Source: Kitasatospora herbaricolor (GTDB taxonomy: Bacteria; Actinomycetota; Actinomycetes; Streptomycetales; Streptomycetaceae). Taken from it: a stretch of 64,000 nucleotides of DNA. The translations under genes were made by a program, and so were the position numbers. Below the pieces are notes generated by a model, which was not told where the DNA came from, did not search any database, and saw only the letters and a program-made list of their open reading frames with translations. The stretch covers positions 1,550,001 through 1,614,000 of the forward strand of contig NZ_JAUSVA010000002.1 of assembly GCF_030813695.1 (NCBI RefSeq), in the 5' to 3' direction. Position 1 is the first letter of the stretch, and each line of letters begins with the position of its first letter. Positions 32,594 to 40,607 of the stretch are shown in pieces.

Positions 32594-32941
32594 CCCGTCC
32601 GATCGCGGGTGACCACGATCGGGTGAAGTCCGCCCGGACGTGGACGAGCGGTCCACGGCGAGGGTAGTCCCCTCCGCCGACCGACCCTCACCGCCTCGGG
32701 GAGCCCCAGCCGTGCGTCGGCCGGGGCTCCCCCTGTTCGGCGGACCCCGTCGCGGTACGCGCCCAAGTGCAACGGCGCCAACGCTGGTCTCGCTCGTCGG
32801 CCGTGCGGTCGTGCCGGCCGGACGCCGCCGCTCTGCCGACAAGCCGCATCGCGGTGTTCGTGAAGGGTGTCGGGTGTTCCCCGGCCACTCCCTTCGTGCG
32901 GCGGTCCACCGGTAGGTGCGGGCCGAGGCCGGCCCGTCCGG
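32594..32941. other. Gap between convergent genes
   Basis: 348 bases. The GH62 terminator is at 32698-32732; nothing else is recognised. Confidence 0.5.
32698..32732. terminator. Hairpin after the GH62 gene
   Basis: 14-bp arms (32698-32711 and 32719-32732) pair at 13 of 14 positions around a 7-nt loop. It lies between the GH62 gene and the convergent oxidoreductase gene. Confidence 0.8.
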
Positions 32942-34063
32942 TCAGGCCGTCGTCATGGCGGATTCGATGCTGCGGTGCCGGGCGGCGCCGTGCGCGAAAT
33001 CGGGTACCGCCGACGTGCCCTCGCGCAGGTCGTCCAGGAACTGCTGGTAGGCGTGAGCGACCGCGTAGAGCGGTGCGTCGGCCCGGGGGTCCAGTCGCGG
33101 GACACGGACGTACGATTCCGGCACCGTCAGGGGAGCGAGTCCGGGGGACGTTCCGCGGCTGCCTTCCAGGGTGACCGGGCTGAGCTGGAGATGGCCGACC
33201 GGGGCGGTGAGAACGAGGTCGCCCTCGGTTCCGTTGATCTCCCAGCGGAAGTTGGTGCCCCGGGACATGCCTCCGCGGTAGTGGAAGGTGGCCACCGCAC
33301 CGCCCGGCAGCCGTCCCGAGGCCACCACCTGGTCCGCGGCGGTCATGGGCACGGGCAGTCCGCTCCCGGTGTCCACGGCCGACGTACGCCGCGACGCCAG
33401 TCGGATCCGCAGATCCTCGGGCTCTCCGAGGACGGACGCGAGTCCGTCGAGGGTGTGGCTGAAGGGGATGGTCAGCAGCGTCGCGCCGTTGGCGGCGTCG
33501 AGCACGTAGTGATCGCCGGGGCCGACGGTGGCGCCCCAGGCACCGCCGGAGCCGACCACCGTCGTGGACAGCACCTCCCCCACGTAGCCGTCGGCCACGA
33601 GATCCCGTACGTGGGCGAGGGCCGGATGCGACCGCGCCTGGAGTCCGACGACGGTCGGCACGGCGTGGCTGCGCGCCAGCTGCGCCATGTCCTCGGCCTC
33701 CGCGAGCCCGTTGCCCAGCGGCCACTCGCACAGCACGCTCTTGCCGGCGCTCAGCGCCGTCCGCACCAACTCCCGGTGGTGCGGCACCTTCACCGCCACG
33801 ACCACCAGGTCCACTTCTTCGCAGGAGGTCAGTTCGGCCGCCGTCCCGAAGGTTCGGGCGACACCGTGCTTCGCTCCGGAGCGCTCCGCCGACTCTTTCG
33901 AACTCGTGCTCAGGGCCCTCAGTTCGTAACCCGGGACGGCGCGCAGGGCCGGCAGGTGGGAGCGCTCGGCCCAGCTGCCGTGCGCCCCGAGTCCGATGAT
34001 CCCTACTCCGATCGGCTTCCCGGACCGGACCAGCGCGCTGAGCGGTGACTCGGATGTGTTCAC
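32942..34063 (-). CDS. Gfo/Idh/MocA-family oxidoreductase
   Basis: 373 residues with an N-terminal Rossmann fold GVGIIGLGAHGSWAERSHLP (GxGxxG) and the family motif VLCEWPLGNGLAEAEDM, where most members have EKP; here the Lys position is Trp, which could weaken typical dehydrogenase chemistry. The C-terminal alpha/beta domain includes GAWGATVGPGDHYVLDAANG. It probably oxidises or reduces a sugar or cyclitol with NAD(P). GTG 34063 (VNTSESPLS) is chosen, and another GTG at 34096 is possible. Aldo/keto reductase genes lie upstream on the same strand, but a 311-bp gap separates them. Confidence 0.85.
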   Translation of the reverse strand: MNTSESPLSALVRSGKPIGVGIIGLGAHGSWAERSHLPALRAVPGYELRALSTSSKESAERSGAKHGVARTFGTAAELTSCEEVDLVVVAVKVPHHRELVRTALSAGKSVLCEWPLGNGLAEAEDMAQLARSHAVPTVVGLQARSHPALAHVRDLVADGYVGEVLSTTVVGSGGAWGATVGPGDHYVLDAANGATLLTIPFSHTLDGLASVLGEPEDLRIRLASRRTSAVDTGSGLPVPMTAADQVVASGRLPGGAVATFHYRGGMSRGTNFRWEINGTEGDLVLTAPVGHLQLSPVTLEGSRGTSPGLAPLTVPESYVRVPRLDPRADAPLYAVAHAYQQFLDDLREGTSAVPDFAHGAARHRSIESAMTTA

Positions 34064-34374
34064 GATTCGCGGCCTGTTCTCTCTGTGGACGGGCACCGGC
34101 GTCGCTCGCAGTGGCCACGGACCCGGTGAGGGGGGAGTGACCGGCCAAAGGGCCCCGTCGTGGCAAGCAGGGCCAGGTGTCGAGCAGGCGCCGGCACGGG
34201 AGATCCGCGCCCGGTGGGCGGGATCGGGGCGTGCGGGTCAGCGGGCGATGCCGCAGACGGGTGTGAAGCACGCGGTGCTGTCGCAGGTGTCGCGGAACTC
34301 CGGCCCGGCTTCACCGGGCATGCCGGCGCGGACCATGGCGGTGGAGGCCGCGAGGTGCGGCCGGCCGTCGGCGG
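34064..34374. other. Gap with a possible small peptide gene
   Basis: 311 bases between two leftward genes. The only candidate is the Cys-containing short frame at 34238-34336. No terminator hairpin or clear promoter was found. Confidence 0.4.
34238..34336 (-). CDS. Possible 32-residue Cys-containing peptide
   Basis: A short leftward frame starts at ATG 34336 and ends with FRDTCDSTACFTPVCGIAR. It has three Cys, Thr and Ser in the last 18 residues after a Gly/Pro/Glu-rich first half, an arrangement seen in some ribosomally made, modified peptides. No ribosome site is visible for this ATG and no modifying enzyme is nearby. It may be read by run-on from the aldo/keto reductase message, whose stop is 39 bases upstream, or may be chance. 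Low confidence. Confidence 0.25.
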   Translation of the reverse strand: MVRAGMPGEAGPEFRDTCDSTACFTPVCGIAR

Positions 34375-35406
34375 TCAACTCCTGGCGCCGACAGCCGGAT
34401 TCGGTCCGCGCTCGCTGTCCAGCAGGGTCATGAGGGGTGCGGCGTAGCGGGTTCCGGCCACGGCATCGGCCGGGACTGCCTCGTCGATCGTGCGGAGGTC
34501 CGCGTCGGACAGGGTGACGTCGGCCGCGGCCAGGGCCTCCGCGACGCGTTGGGGCCGGCGGGTGCCCAGGACGGCCACGACGGTGCCGCACCCACGGCTC
34601 CGGGCGATGACCCAGGCGGTGGCGAGTTGCGCGACGCTGATGCCGCGCGCGTCGGCAAGCGGCCGCAGCCGTTCGACGAGGGTGAGGTTGGTGGCGAGGT
34701 TGTCGGGGTGGAAGCGCGGCAGCCAGCGGGCGCGCGGGTCACCTCCGGCGGGCCGCCGGTAGCTGCCGCTGAGCAGGCCGTGGGCGAGGATCCCGTAGGC
34801 GGTGACGCCGATCCCCAGCTCGCGGCAGGTGGCCAGGATGCCGTTGGCCTCGGGATCACGGCTGAACAGGGAGTATTCGACCTGCACATCGCAGATCGGG
34901 TGCACGGCGTGGGCGCGGCGGATGGTCTCGGGCCCCACTTCGGAGAGCCCGATGTGCCGCACGTAGCCGGCCTGGACCAGCTCGGAGACGGCGCCGATCG
35001 TGTCCTCGACCGGGGTGTCCGGGTCCAGGCGGGCGGAGCGGTAGATGTCGACGTGGTCGGTGCCGAGACGGCGCAGCGAGTAGGCGAGCGCGTTCTTCAC
35101 GTGGGCAGGGCGGCCCTCGATGCCGACGAAGGAACCGTCGGGGCCGCGCAGACCGCCGAACTTGACGCTCAGCAGCGCTCTTTCGCGACCACCGGTGCGC
35201 AGGGCGCGGCGGATGAGGTCCTCGTTGTGGCCCATGCCGTAGAAATCGGCGGTGTCGAGGAGGGTGACGCCGGCGTCGAGGGCCGCGTGGATCGTGGCGA
35301 TCGCGTCGGCCTCGTCGGCGGGGGAAGTGTGGTCGGACATGCCGGCGCAGCCCAGTGCGAGAGGGGGGACCTGCGGGCCGCCGGTTCCAAGGGGTCGCGT
35401 TTGCAC
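34375..35406 (-). CDS. Aldo/keto reductase
   Basis: 343-residue NADPH-dependent TIM-barrel oxidoreductase. Catalytic set: Asp and Tyr in LLDTADFYGMGHNEDLI, Lys in LLSVKFGG. The usual His position is replaced in VDIYRSARLD, as in the AKR13-like group. The substrate would be an aldehyde or ketone; it is unknown. The GTG start at 35406 follows AGGAG by 6 nt. It is divergent from a MarR regulator, and the gap contains two matching palindromes, one of which overlaps the marR start. Repression of this reductase by MarR, relieved by an aromatic or electrophilic compound, is a fair model. Confidence 0.9.
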   Translation of the reverse strand: MQTRPLGTGGPQVPPLALGCAGMSDHTSPADEADAIATIHAALDAGVTLLDTADFYGMGHNEDLIRRALRTGGRERALLSVKFGGLRGPDGSFVGIEGRPAHVKNALAYSLRRLGTDHVDIYRSARLDPDTPVEDTIGAVSELVQAGYVRHIGLSEVGPETIRRAHAVHPICDVQVEYSLFSRDPEANGILATCRELGIGVTAYGILAHGLLSGSYRRPAGGDPRARWLPRFHPDNLATNLTLVERLRPLADARGISVAQLATAWVIARSRGCGTVVAVLGTRRPQRVAEALAAADVTLSDADLRTIDEAVPADAVAGTRYAAPLMTLLDSERGPNPAVGARS

Positions 35407-35477
35407 GGTGTCTCCTGCGGGGCGGGAAGGGGGACGCGGCCGACAGGGGCTGCCGAGGGCGCAGCCACCTGTTAGCG

Positions 35478-35518
35478 TTGACATCTCAACACTAAGAAGA
35501 GGCGCGTTGATATGTCAA
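35478..35518. promoter_or_regulatory. Two MarR-type operators
   Basis: GTTGACATCTCAAC (35477-35490) and GTTGATATGTCAAC (35506-35519) share the form GTTGA-N4-TCAAC, each an inverted repeat. They are 29 bp centre to centre. The second includes the ATG of the MarR gene (35512), so binding there would block transcription start or elongation. Confidence 0.75.
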
Positions 35519-35967
35519 CACTGAACGAGGGGGCCGCCGCGCCGGGCGGGGCCATGACCGGCGCCTCGAACGAGCCCGTCGATTTCTGGAGCGCCTTCAA
35601 GCGCGCCCACGAGGTCGTCCGAGCCCGCGTGATCGCGGACACCGCCGAGGCGGCGGGCCTGTCCGAACCGGACCTGACGATCCTCGCCAACCTCAACAAG
35701 GCGGGCGGCAGCCTGCGGCAGAGCGAACTCGCCGCGGCACTCGGGTGGGACCGCACACGCATCTCCCACCAGCTCACCCGCATGGGCAAGCGCGGACTCG
35801 TCACCCGCGAACGCGCCGGCGGTGTCACCGTCGCCCTCACCGACGCCGGGCGCGCGGCCATCACCGCCGCACACCCCGGCCTGGACACCGCGGTACGCCG
35901 CCACCTCACCGACAAGCTCTCCGCACAGGAGATCGAAACGCTGACCTCCGTGTTCCGCCGGCTGTAG
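35512..35967 (+). CDS. MarR-family regulator
   Basis: 151-residue winged-helix dimer. The DNA-reading part is LRQSELAAALGWDRTRISHQ, followed by LTRMGKRGLVTRERAGGVTV, the wing. C-terminal helices (LDTAVRRHLTDKLSAQEIET) form the dimer interface. A moderate ribosome site, GAAGAGG, is 9 nt before the ATG. The two inverted repeats in the intergenic region, one spanning its own start codon, suggest autorepression together with control of the divergent aldo/keto reductase. Confidence 0.92.
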   Translation: MSTLNEGAAAPGGAMTGASNEPVDFWSAFKRAHEVVRARVIADTAEAAGLSEPDLTILANLNKAGGSLRQSELAAALGWDRTRISHQLTRMGKRGLVTRERAGGVTVALTDAGRAAITAAHPGLDTAVRRHLTDKLSAQEIETLTSVFRRL

Positions 35968-36420
35968 GCGCCGGAGCCGACCCGGCACACCAACTCCGGC
36001 CGGGGGCAGACGAAGTGCCGCAAGCCGGTGGGCTCTACCCCCGTCGAGGAGATCCCGAATTCCAGGACCCCGCCGGACATCGGGCGCCGGCCCGGCCGGC
36101 GGTCGTACAGCCGAGCGCGGCCGAGCAGACGGACGATGGTGAGCCCGGCCAGGCGCGCCGCAGACAGCAGGCGGTGATCAGGAGTACCGTCCGCCCCTAC
36201 GCACCGAGGCGGCGCAAAGCCACGGCAAGCCGCTCGGGCGGCGGTGTCCCGGTACAGGGTGCCCTTCAATCAGGACAGTTCGCGCCGGCGGTACCGGCCC
36301 TGGCCGGCAGGAACCTCGCAGCAACGACCAGGGCGGCAAGCAGGGCCCGGGCCGTGGAACCGCCGCCGGGCCGCCACCTTCGCGTGGCGGCGACCCGGGC
36401 TCCTTCGACGCACGATCACC
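35968..36420. other. Gap after marR, no clear gene
   Basis: 453 bases. The hairpin of the next leftward gene lies at 36370-36391. On the minus strand around 36000-36080 a fragment reads FGISSTGVEPTGLRHFVCPR, which is protein-like, but I cannot place it and see no start or stop in suitable positions. Confidence 0.4.
36370..36391. terminator. Hairpin after the second aldo/keto reductase
   Basis: GCCGCCAC (36370-36377) pairs with GTGGCGGC (36384-36391) around a 6-nt loop, 30 bases beyond the 3' end of the leftward gene. Confidence 0.55.
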
Positions 36421-37416
36421 TCACGCCCACGGCAGCGAGGCGCGGTTCCTCCAGTAGAGCTCGGCGGGCTCGGCGAGCGCCGCCAGGCGGGCGAGCTCAC
36501 CTGGCGCGAGGTCGAGCCGTGCAGCGGTGAGGTTCGAAGCCAACTGTGCCGGGGTGGCCGCGCCGGAGAGCACGATGTCCGCCCAGGGCTGGGCCGCGAC
36601 CGCGGCCAACGCGATGGCGTCACAGGACTCGCCGGTCCTGGCGGCGAGAGCGCGCAGTACTGTCGTGTCGGGGCCGGTGGCGTTGCGGTCAGCGAGGCGG
36701 CCGTTGGCCATGCCCTCCTTCACCACCACCAGCATGCCGGCCTCACGGGCCTCGGCCAGCGCCGGTCCGGCGGACGGCTCCAGCAGGTTCCAGGTCGACT
36801 GGACGGCTTCGAACAGCGGACGGCCCGCCACCTGCACATCCAGCGCCGCCCGGACGGTCTCGCCCTGCGCCGGGCCGCTGGTGGACAGGCCCACTCGGAC
36901 GCCTTCTGCGGCCAGCTCGGCCAGCCGCGCGTGCAGCGAGCGGTCGGTCAAGACCGGGCTGTCCGGTGTGACGGAGTGCACCAGGTAGACGTCCAGCCGC
37001 GGACCCAGCAAGGCTCGGCTCTCCCGGATCTGCCGGTCGAACACCGCCGTCGAATGCTCCTTGACCTCGTGCACGGGCACGCCCGAGGCCTGCCAGTCGG
37101 CGGTGTAGGTGTAACCCCACTTGCTCCCCACCACCACGTCGGCCGCCGCCTCAGGCCGGGCGGCCAACCAGCTGCCGACGAACTCCTCGGCCCGGCCGTA
37201 CGACCGAGCCGTGTCGAAGTACCGAACCCCGGCGGCATAGGCGGCGTCGAGCAGCGCGCGCGTGCGCGCTCGCAGCGCCTCGACGCTCCGCTCGGACGGC
37301 AGGTCGAGGTCACGACCGAGCGTGATGTAGCCGGGCCGGCCGACGGCGGCGGTGCCGAGGCCGAAGCGGGCGAGCGACGGTCCGACGGCGGGGGCGGAGG
37401 CGGCTGCGGTCGCCAT
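36421..37416 (-). CDS. Aldo/keto reductase, second copy type
   Basis: 331 residues. Catalytic residues are in [20 protein letters not shown] (Asp, Tyr), [10 protein letters not shown] (Lys) and [12 protein letters not shown] (His), a complete tetrad unlike the first reductase at 34375. The overall pattern, with [20 protein letters not shown] at the start, recalls the D-threo-aldose/fucose dehydrogenase-like branch. GGGAG stands just before the ATG. Not obviously an operon member: an IR hairpin follows and decayed DNA lies upstream. Confidence 0.9.
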   Translation of the reverse strand: MATAAASAPAVGPSLARFGLGTAAVGRPGYITLGRDLDLPSERSVEALRARTRALLDAAYAAGVRYFDTARSYGRAEEFVGSWLAARPEAAADVVVGSKWGYTYTADWQASGVPVHEVKEHSTAVFDRQIRESRALLGPRLDVYLVHSVTPDSPVLTDRSLHARLAELAAEGVRVGLSTSGPAQGETVRAALDVQVAGRPLFEAVQSTWNLLEPSAGPALAEAREAGMLVVVKEGMANGRLADRNATGPDTTVLRALAARTGESCDAIALAAVAAQPWADIVLSGAATPAQLASNLTAARLDLAPGELARLAALAEPAELYWRNRASLPWA

Positions 37417-37648
37417 GGCGGAGCTCCCTTCGATCGTTCTGGCCGACGGGGCAGCGCACCCCGTCCGTGTCCGACCCTATCCGCCGCCCTCGTCACCACC
37501 GACAACCTGATCGCCGCCCCCATGGAGTCACCCGCCGCCCGGCTCCCACCGCCCAAAGGCCGCCCGATCCGGCGACGCGCTCAGGTTCACCCCCCTGTCG
37601 CCCTGGACCATCTCGCCCCGAGCGGCGGCCCCGCGGCGAGGCACCCCT
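37417..37648. other. Upstream region of the second reductase
   Basis: 232 bases between the reductase start and the decayed CBM gene. No gene or clear promoter was recognised; it presumably contains the reductase promoter. Confidence 0.35.
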
Positions 37649-37926
37649 TCAGCAGGTGCCGCCGTCGCGCCAGACGGCCCAGGAGCACGGGCGTTCGGCA
37701 CGACGCCGGTGGAGTAGCAGGTGGCGGTGTACTCGTTCCCCGCGTGTGCGACCGTGTCGCCGGGCACGTAGGACCTGCCGGAGCTCCGGGCGGCCGGGCA
37801 GTCGGTGCCGCCACCGCCTCCGGTGACGGTGGTCACGGTGACCGCAGCGGACCGGGTGCCCGCCTTCCCCACGGCGTCGATGGCGGCGACCGTGCGGCGG
37901 TACCCCGTGCCGGCGGTGCGGCCGGT
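37649..37926 (-). pseudogene. Fn3-CBM5/12 tail of a lost chitinase-like exoenzyme
   Basis: Reading leftward from 37926, [20 protein letters not shown] is the last strand of a fibronectin-III domain. After a Gly linker comes a chitin/cellulose-binding module: [20 protein letters not shown] and YSTGVVPN. The module is completed only after a frame change: [12 protein letters not shown] followed by TGA (37649-37651), the usual CBM5/12 end. The catalytic domain and start are missing and the frame is broken. The piece abuts a pntB fragment of opposite orientation at 37926/37927. Confidence 0.8.
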
Positions 37927-38274
37927 GACGAGATCAACGACGACTTCACCGAGACCTCCGTCGTCCTGGTCATCGGCGCCGACGACACCGTCCACCCGGC
38001 CGCCATGGACGATCCGTCCAGCCCCGTCGCCGGGATGCCGGTGCTGCGGGTGTGGGAGGCGGAGCGGATGATCGTCTTCAAGCGCTCGATGGCGTCCGGC
38101 TACGCCGGGGTGCAGAACCCGCTGTTCTTCCGCGAGAACAGCAGCATGCTCTTCGGGGACGCCCAGCAGAGCGTGGACGCGATCCTCCAGGCCCGCACCG
38201 GCCGGGCCCAGGCACCCCCGCCGTCCGCCGGCCAACCGCGGCCGGCCAGCACCCGCACCCGCACCCGGCCCTGA
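37927..38274 (+). pseudogene. Duplicated C-terminal fragment of pntB
   Basis: From GACGAGATC onward these bases match pntB from 14632 to about 14911 at about nine positions in ten. They encode the second half of NADP-binding domain III ([38 protein letters not shown]). The frame is still open to TGA 38272-38274, but there is no start codon, ribosome site or membrane part. The tail after about 38206 differs from that of pntB (Pro/Arg/Thr-rich). It is either a remnant of a second transhydrogenase operon or a partial copy of the one 23 kb away. Confidence 0.88.
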
Positions 38275-38751
38275 ACGGACCGCCTGAGCACGACGCCCGG
38301 GCGGTCCGTTCGGCGTTCACGGCCGTCCGGCCGGCACTGTCGCGACGGATTCCGAGTTTTCCGAGAACTTTCCATTTGACCAGGTCAGATGGCATTCGGG
38401 GCAGCCGTTGAGCTCTCGCTACGCGATGGGTGAGGGGGAATCGCTGCGGATTTCGTGCACACTGGGATTCGGGACGCCGACGTCCCACCCCTCCGGCGGA
38501 ACCGGATCCGGGCGACCGACCCGGCTGGCTCCGCCCGGCAACCGCGCGAGGCACAGTGTGTTCGGTGCCGACCCGGGAGGAGTCCCCCGTCGCCTGCCAG
38601 CACCGGCCGGGCCCAGGACACCCCCGCCGTCGCCGGCCGACCGCGGGAAGCCGGATCGGCGCCACCCGGTGCAACCCATCGCACGCCGATCGCCCTCCAC
38701 ATCACGACACGATCGGCCCACGTGATACCGCTCTACCGAGGAACATCACCC
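38275..38751. other. Gap with a degenerate copy of the pntB-relic tail
   Basis: 477 bases, no gene. Bases 38600-38646 resemble 38194-38241, the end of the pntB relic, with small indels (shared run GCACCGGCCGGGCCCAGG). The rest is unremarkable apart from an AT-richer patch near 38350-38460 that could contain a promoter. Confidence 0.5.
38600..38646 (+). repeat. Second, degenerate copy of the pntB-relic tail
   Basis: It aligns with 38194-38241 over about 47 bases with a few substitutions and one-base indels. It carries no coding function and marks a further local duplication. Confidence 0.6.
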
Positions 38752-38925
38752 ATGACTCACGGAGCCCACCCGAATACTCCGGCACCTCGTGCGAACATCG
38801 ATCAGGCCCGCGACTGCGCGGACTGCCGCAGTTGGGGAACCGTGATCACCCCGGACGGCCGCCACGAACTGTGCCCGGCGTGCCAGCTGCCCGACACCGA
38901 GTATTCGTCGATCGCCGAGCCCTGA
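38752..38925 (+). CDS. Small CxxC zinc-ribbon-like protein
   Basis: 57 residues. Two CxxC pairs, CADC and CPAC, about 20 residues apart in ARDCADCRSWGTVITPDG then RHELCPACQLPDTEYSS, suggest a small zinc ribbon that could bind nucleic acid or a protein partner. GAGGA lies 9 nt before the ATG (38752). The next gene begins 9 nt after the stop, so both are likely cotranscribed. Function unknown. Confidence 0.6.
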   Translation: MTHGAHPNTPAPRANIDQARDCADCRSWGTVITPDGRHELCPACQLPDTEYSSIAEP

Positions 38926-38934
38926 CCCGCAGTC

Positions 38935-39336
38935 ATGGCGACCAATGACTTCGCGACCACCGAGTTCCAGCTGGTGCTGCTCCGCCGGATGGCCGACTTC
39001 CACCCGGATCTGGTGGGGCAGGCCGTACGCCGGCTGGGAGCCACCCGCTCCGACCTGCGGGAGGCGAACAAGCGCCGGCAGGCGCTGATCCGTTCGAGCC
39101 GCCTCCCGCACGGCGCCCGCCGCTACGCGGCGGCCCTCGGTCCGCCCGAGGCGGTCATCCCCCGCCGCCTCGGCGACCTCGACTGCGCGGCCCAGCACTG
39201 GGCACTCCCGCTCCGCACCGGTCTGCGCTTCGAGATCCTGCTCGGGCCGGCCGGCGGACCGACCGCGCCGCTGAACGAGTGGCTGGTCCGCCGGCCGGGT
39301 TACCGACGCCGACGCCGCGGCTCCTCGCAGACTTGA
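38935..39336 (+). CDS. Conserved-looking small protein of unknown function
   Basis: 133 residues, opening MATNDFATTEFQLVLLRRMA then DFHPDLVGQAVRRLGATRSD. The middle is basic (LREANKRRQALIRSSRLPHG), and the end has LPLRTGLRFEILLGPAGGPT. It has no signal peptide or membrane segment and seems a soluble alpha/beta protein. Similar short proteins are, as I recall, widespread in Streptomyces without assigned function. No strong ribosome site; it is probably translated with the zinc-ribbon gene 9 nt upstream. Confidence 0.6.
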   Translation: MATNDFATTEFQLVLLRRMADFHPDLVGQAVRRLGATRSDLREANKRRQALIRSSRLPHGARRYAAALGPPEAVIPRRLGDLDCAAQHWALPLRTGLRFEILLGPAGGPTAPLNEWLVRRPGYRRRRRGSSQT

Positions 39337-39834
39337 CCCCGTGGAGCTGCGTCGTCGCGGACGTCGCAGCGGCCTTCCCGCCGGCCATGCCACATGAAGG
39401 CAGTGCGCCGACCCGATGGGAACTCGATTTCACCGCTCCCGACGCGACCGGGCGGCCGCGCCCGTGCACCGCGGAGTTCAGCTGGGGCCTCCTCCGGGAA
39501 GTCCGCCTCGACGACCTGGGCGAAGCCGTCCGCCGCCGAGCAGGTGAGCCGTCTCCCCGCCCCGGCCTGCACGGCAGCCGCACTCCCGACGTCGCGCGCC
39601 CGGCGGGAACTGTCCGACGAGCCCTGGCACGGAACGAGATGGTGACCTGGACGGAGTGAAGTGTCCGGTGAACGGGCAGAGCATGATCGAGACGCCCTCG
39701 GAGACCACGTCCACCGCCGCGCCCTGGTTCGGCGTCCGGCACGGCCTGTGGGCGTGCCCATCTGGTTGCGTTCGAGTGCCGAGCGGCTCCACGAAGGCGA
39801 GGGCGGCGGCCGACGCCGAGTCACTGTCGTTCGT
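39337..39834. other. Gap with an uncertain open frame
   Basis: About 500 bases. The rightward frame ending at 39659 (containing SWGLLREVRLDDLGEAVRRR) has fair codon use and could be a small gene, but it overlaps the preceding gene and has no ribosome site. The remainder to 39834 has no identified content. Confidence 0.3.
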
Positions 39835-40049
39835 GCCACGATCAGTTCGGCCAGTCCCGCGGCGAATGTTCCCTCCGCCGCGTCGACGAGCCGCGTGCCG
39901 TCGTCGGTCAGGGCCGGCCGTGAGGACCGGCGGTTCGGCCAGGTCCGGGCTGCCGGACGGCCCATCCCTGCTTCTCCAGGCGGTCGACGCCCGTGCCGGT
40001 CGCTCCGATGCCGATGGCGAACTCGACTGCGAGGTAAAAGGGTACTGCT
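39835..40049 (-). pseudogene. Frameshifted remnant of a MarR-family regulator
   Basis: Reading leftward from about 40049: LAVEFAIGIGATGTGVDRLE then KQGWAVR, typical of the recognition helix and wing. The continuation ALTDDGTRLVDAAEGTFAAG then LAELI is in another frame. The N-terminus is lost. It directly precedes, on the other strand, the small secreted-protein gene. Confidence 0.6.
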
Positions 40050-40087
40050 CATCCAGGCACCGGCCCCCGGCTCTCGTGCTGGACCCG

Positions 40088-40489
40088 ATGCGCCGCAATC
40101 ATGTCCGGGCCGTCCTCGGCCTGGCCACCACCGCGCTCGCCGGCGGGATCGCCCTGACCGGCGCCGGGGCGGCTTCGGCAGCGATTGGCGGCGGCTTCGG
40201 CGGCCCGGGCTGGAAGCAGACCTGCATCAGCGCCGGCGGCGGCCAGGTGTCGGCGCAGGTGACCACCAACTTCGCCAGCAACAACCGTACCGAGCAGATC
40301 ATCATCTGGGACTACACCACCGGCGGCCAGGCGCTCGCCACCTCGTTCCCCTGCCGCTCCGGCCAGTACTCCTACACCTACACCCTCACCAACCCGACCC
40401 CGGGCCACGACTACAAGGCCGAGGCCCGCTTCTACGGGCAGCCCGGCAGCGGCTACGACTACCAGCTCAGCCCCGACCTCTGGTACTGA
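40088..40489 (+). CDS. Small secreted protein of unknown function
   Basis: 133 residues with a clear signal peptide (AVLGLATTALAGGIALTGAG then AASA), cleaved after about residue 32. The mature part is polar and Tyr/Thr/Gly-rich with two Cys (WKQTCISAGGG and SFPCRSGQYSYTYT) that could form a disulphide. Its beta-rich pattern suggests a small beta-sandwich. No enzyme motif is seen. The ATG 40088 gives MRRNHVRAVLGL; the ribosome site is weak. A hairpin follows between it and the convergent GH1 gene. Confidence 0.75.
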   Translation: MRRNHVRAVLGLATTALAGGIALTGAGAASAAIGGGFGGPGWKQTCISAGGGQVSAQVTTNFASNNRTEQIIIWDYTTGGQALATSFPCRSGQYSYTYTLTNPTPGHDYKAEARFYGQPGSGYDYQLSPDLWY

Positions 40490-40520
40490 GCCACCGGCCG
40501 TGAGGTGACACGGCCCGCCA

Positions 40521-40572
40521 CCCCCGTGGGCCCTGAGCCCGCACCGCGTCCCGCTCCCCACACCCACGGGGG
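40521..40572. terminator. Possible hairpin between convergent genes
   Basis: CCCCCGTGGG (40521-40530) pairs perfectly with CCCACGGGGG (40563-40572), but the loop is 32 nt. It is located between the secreted-protein and GH1 stop codons. Confidence 0.45.
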
Positions 40573-40607
40573 CGGGACCCCCTCGCACCCGGTCCTACCT
40601 CGACGGT

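Noticed and set aside
36000..36080. Minus-strand fragment FGISSTGVEPTGLRHFVCPR as a gene
   Set aside because: No start codon with a ribosome site and no family recognised; kept only as a note in the gap entry.
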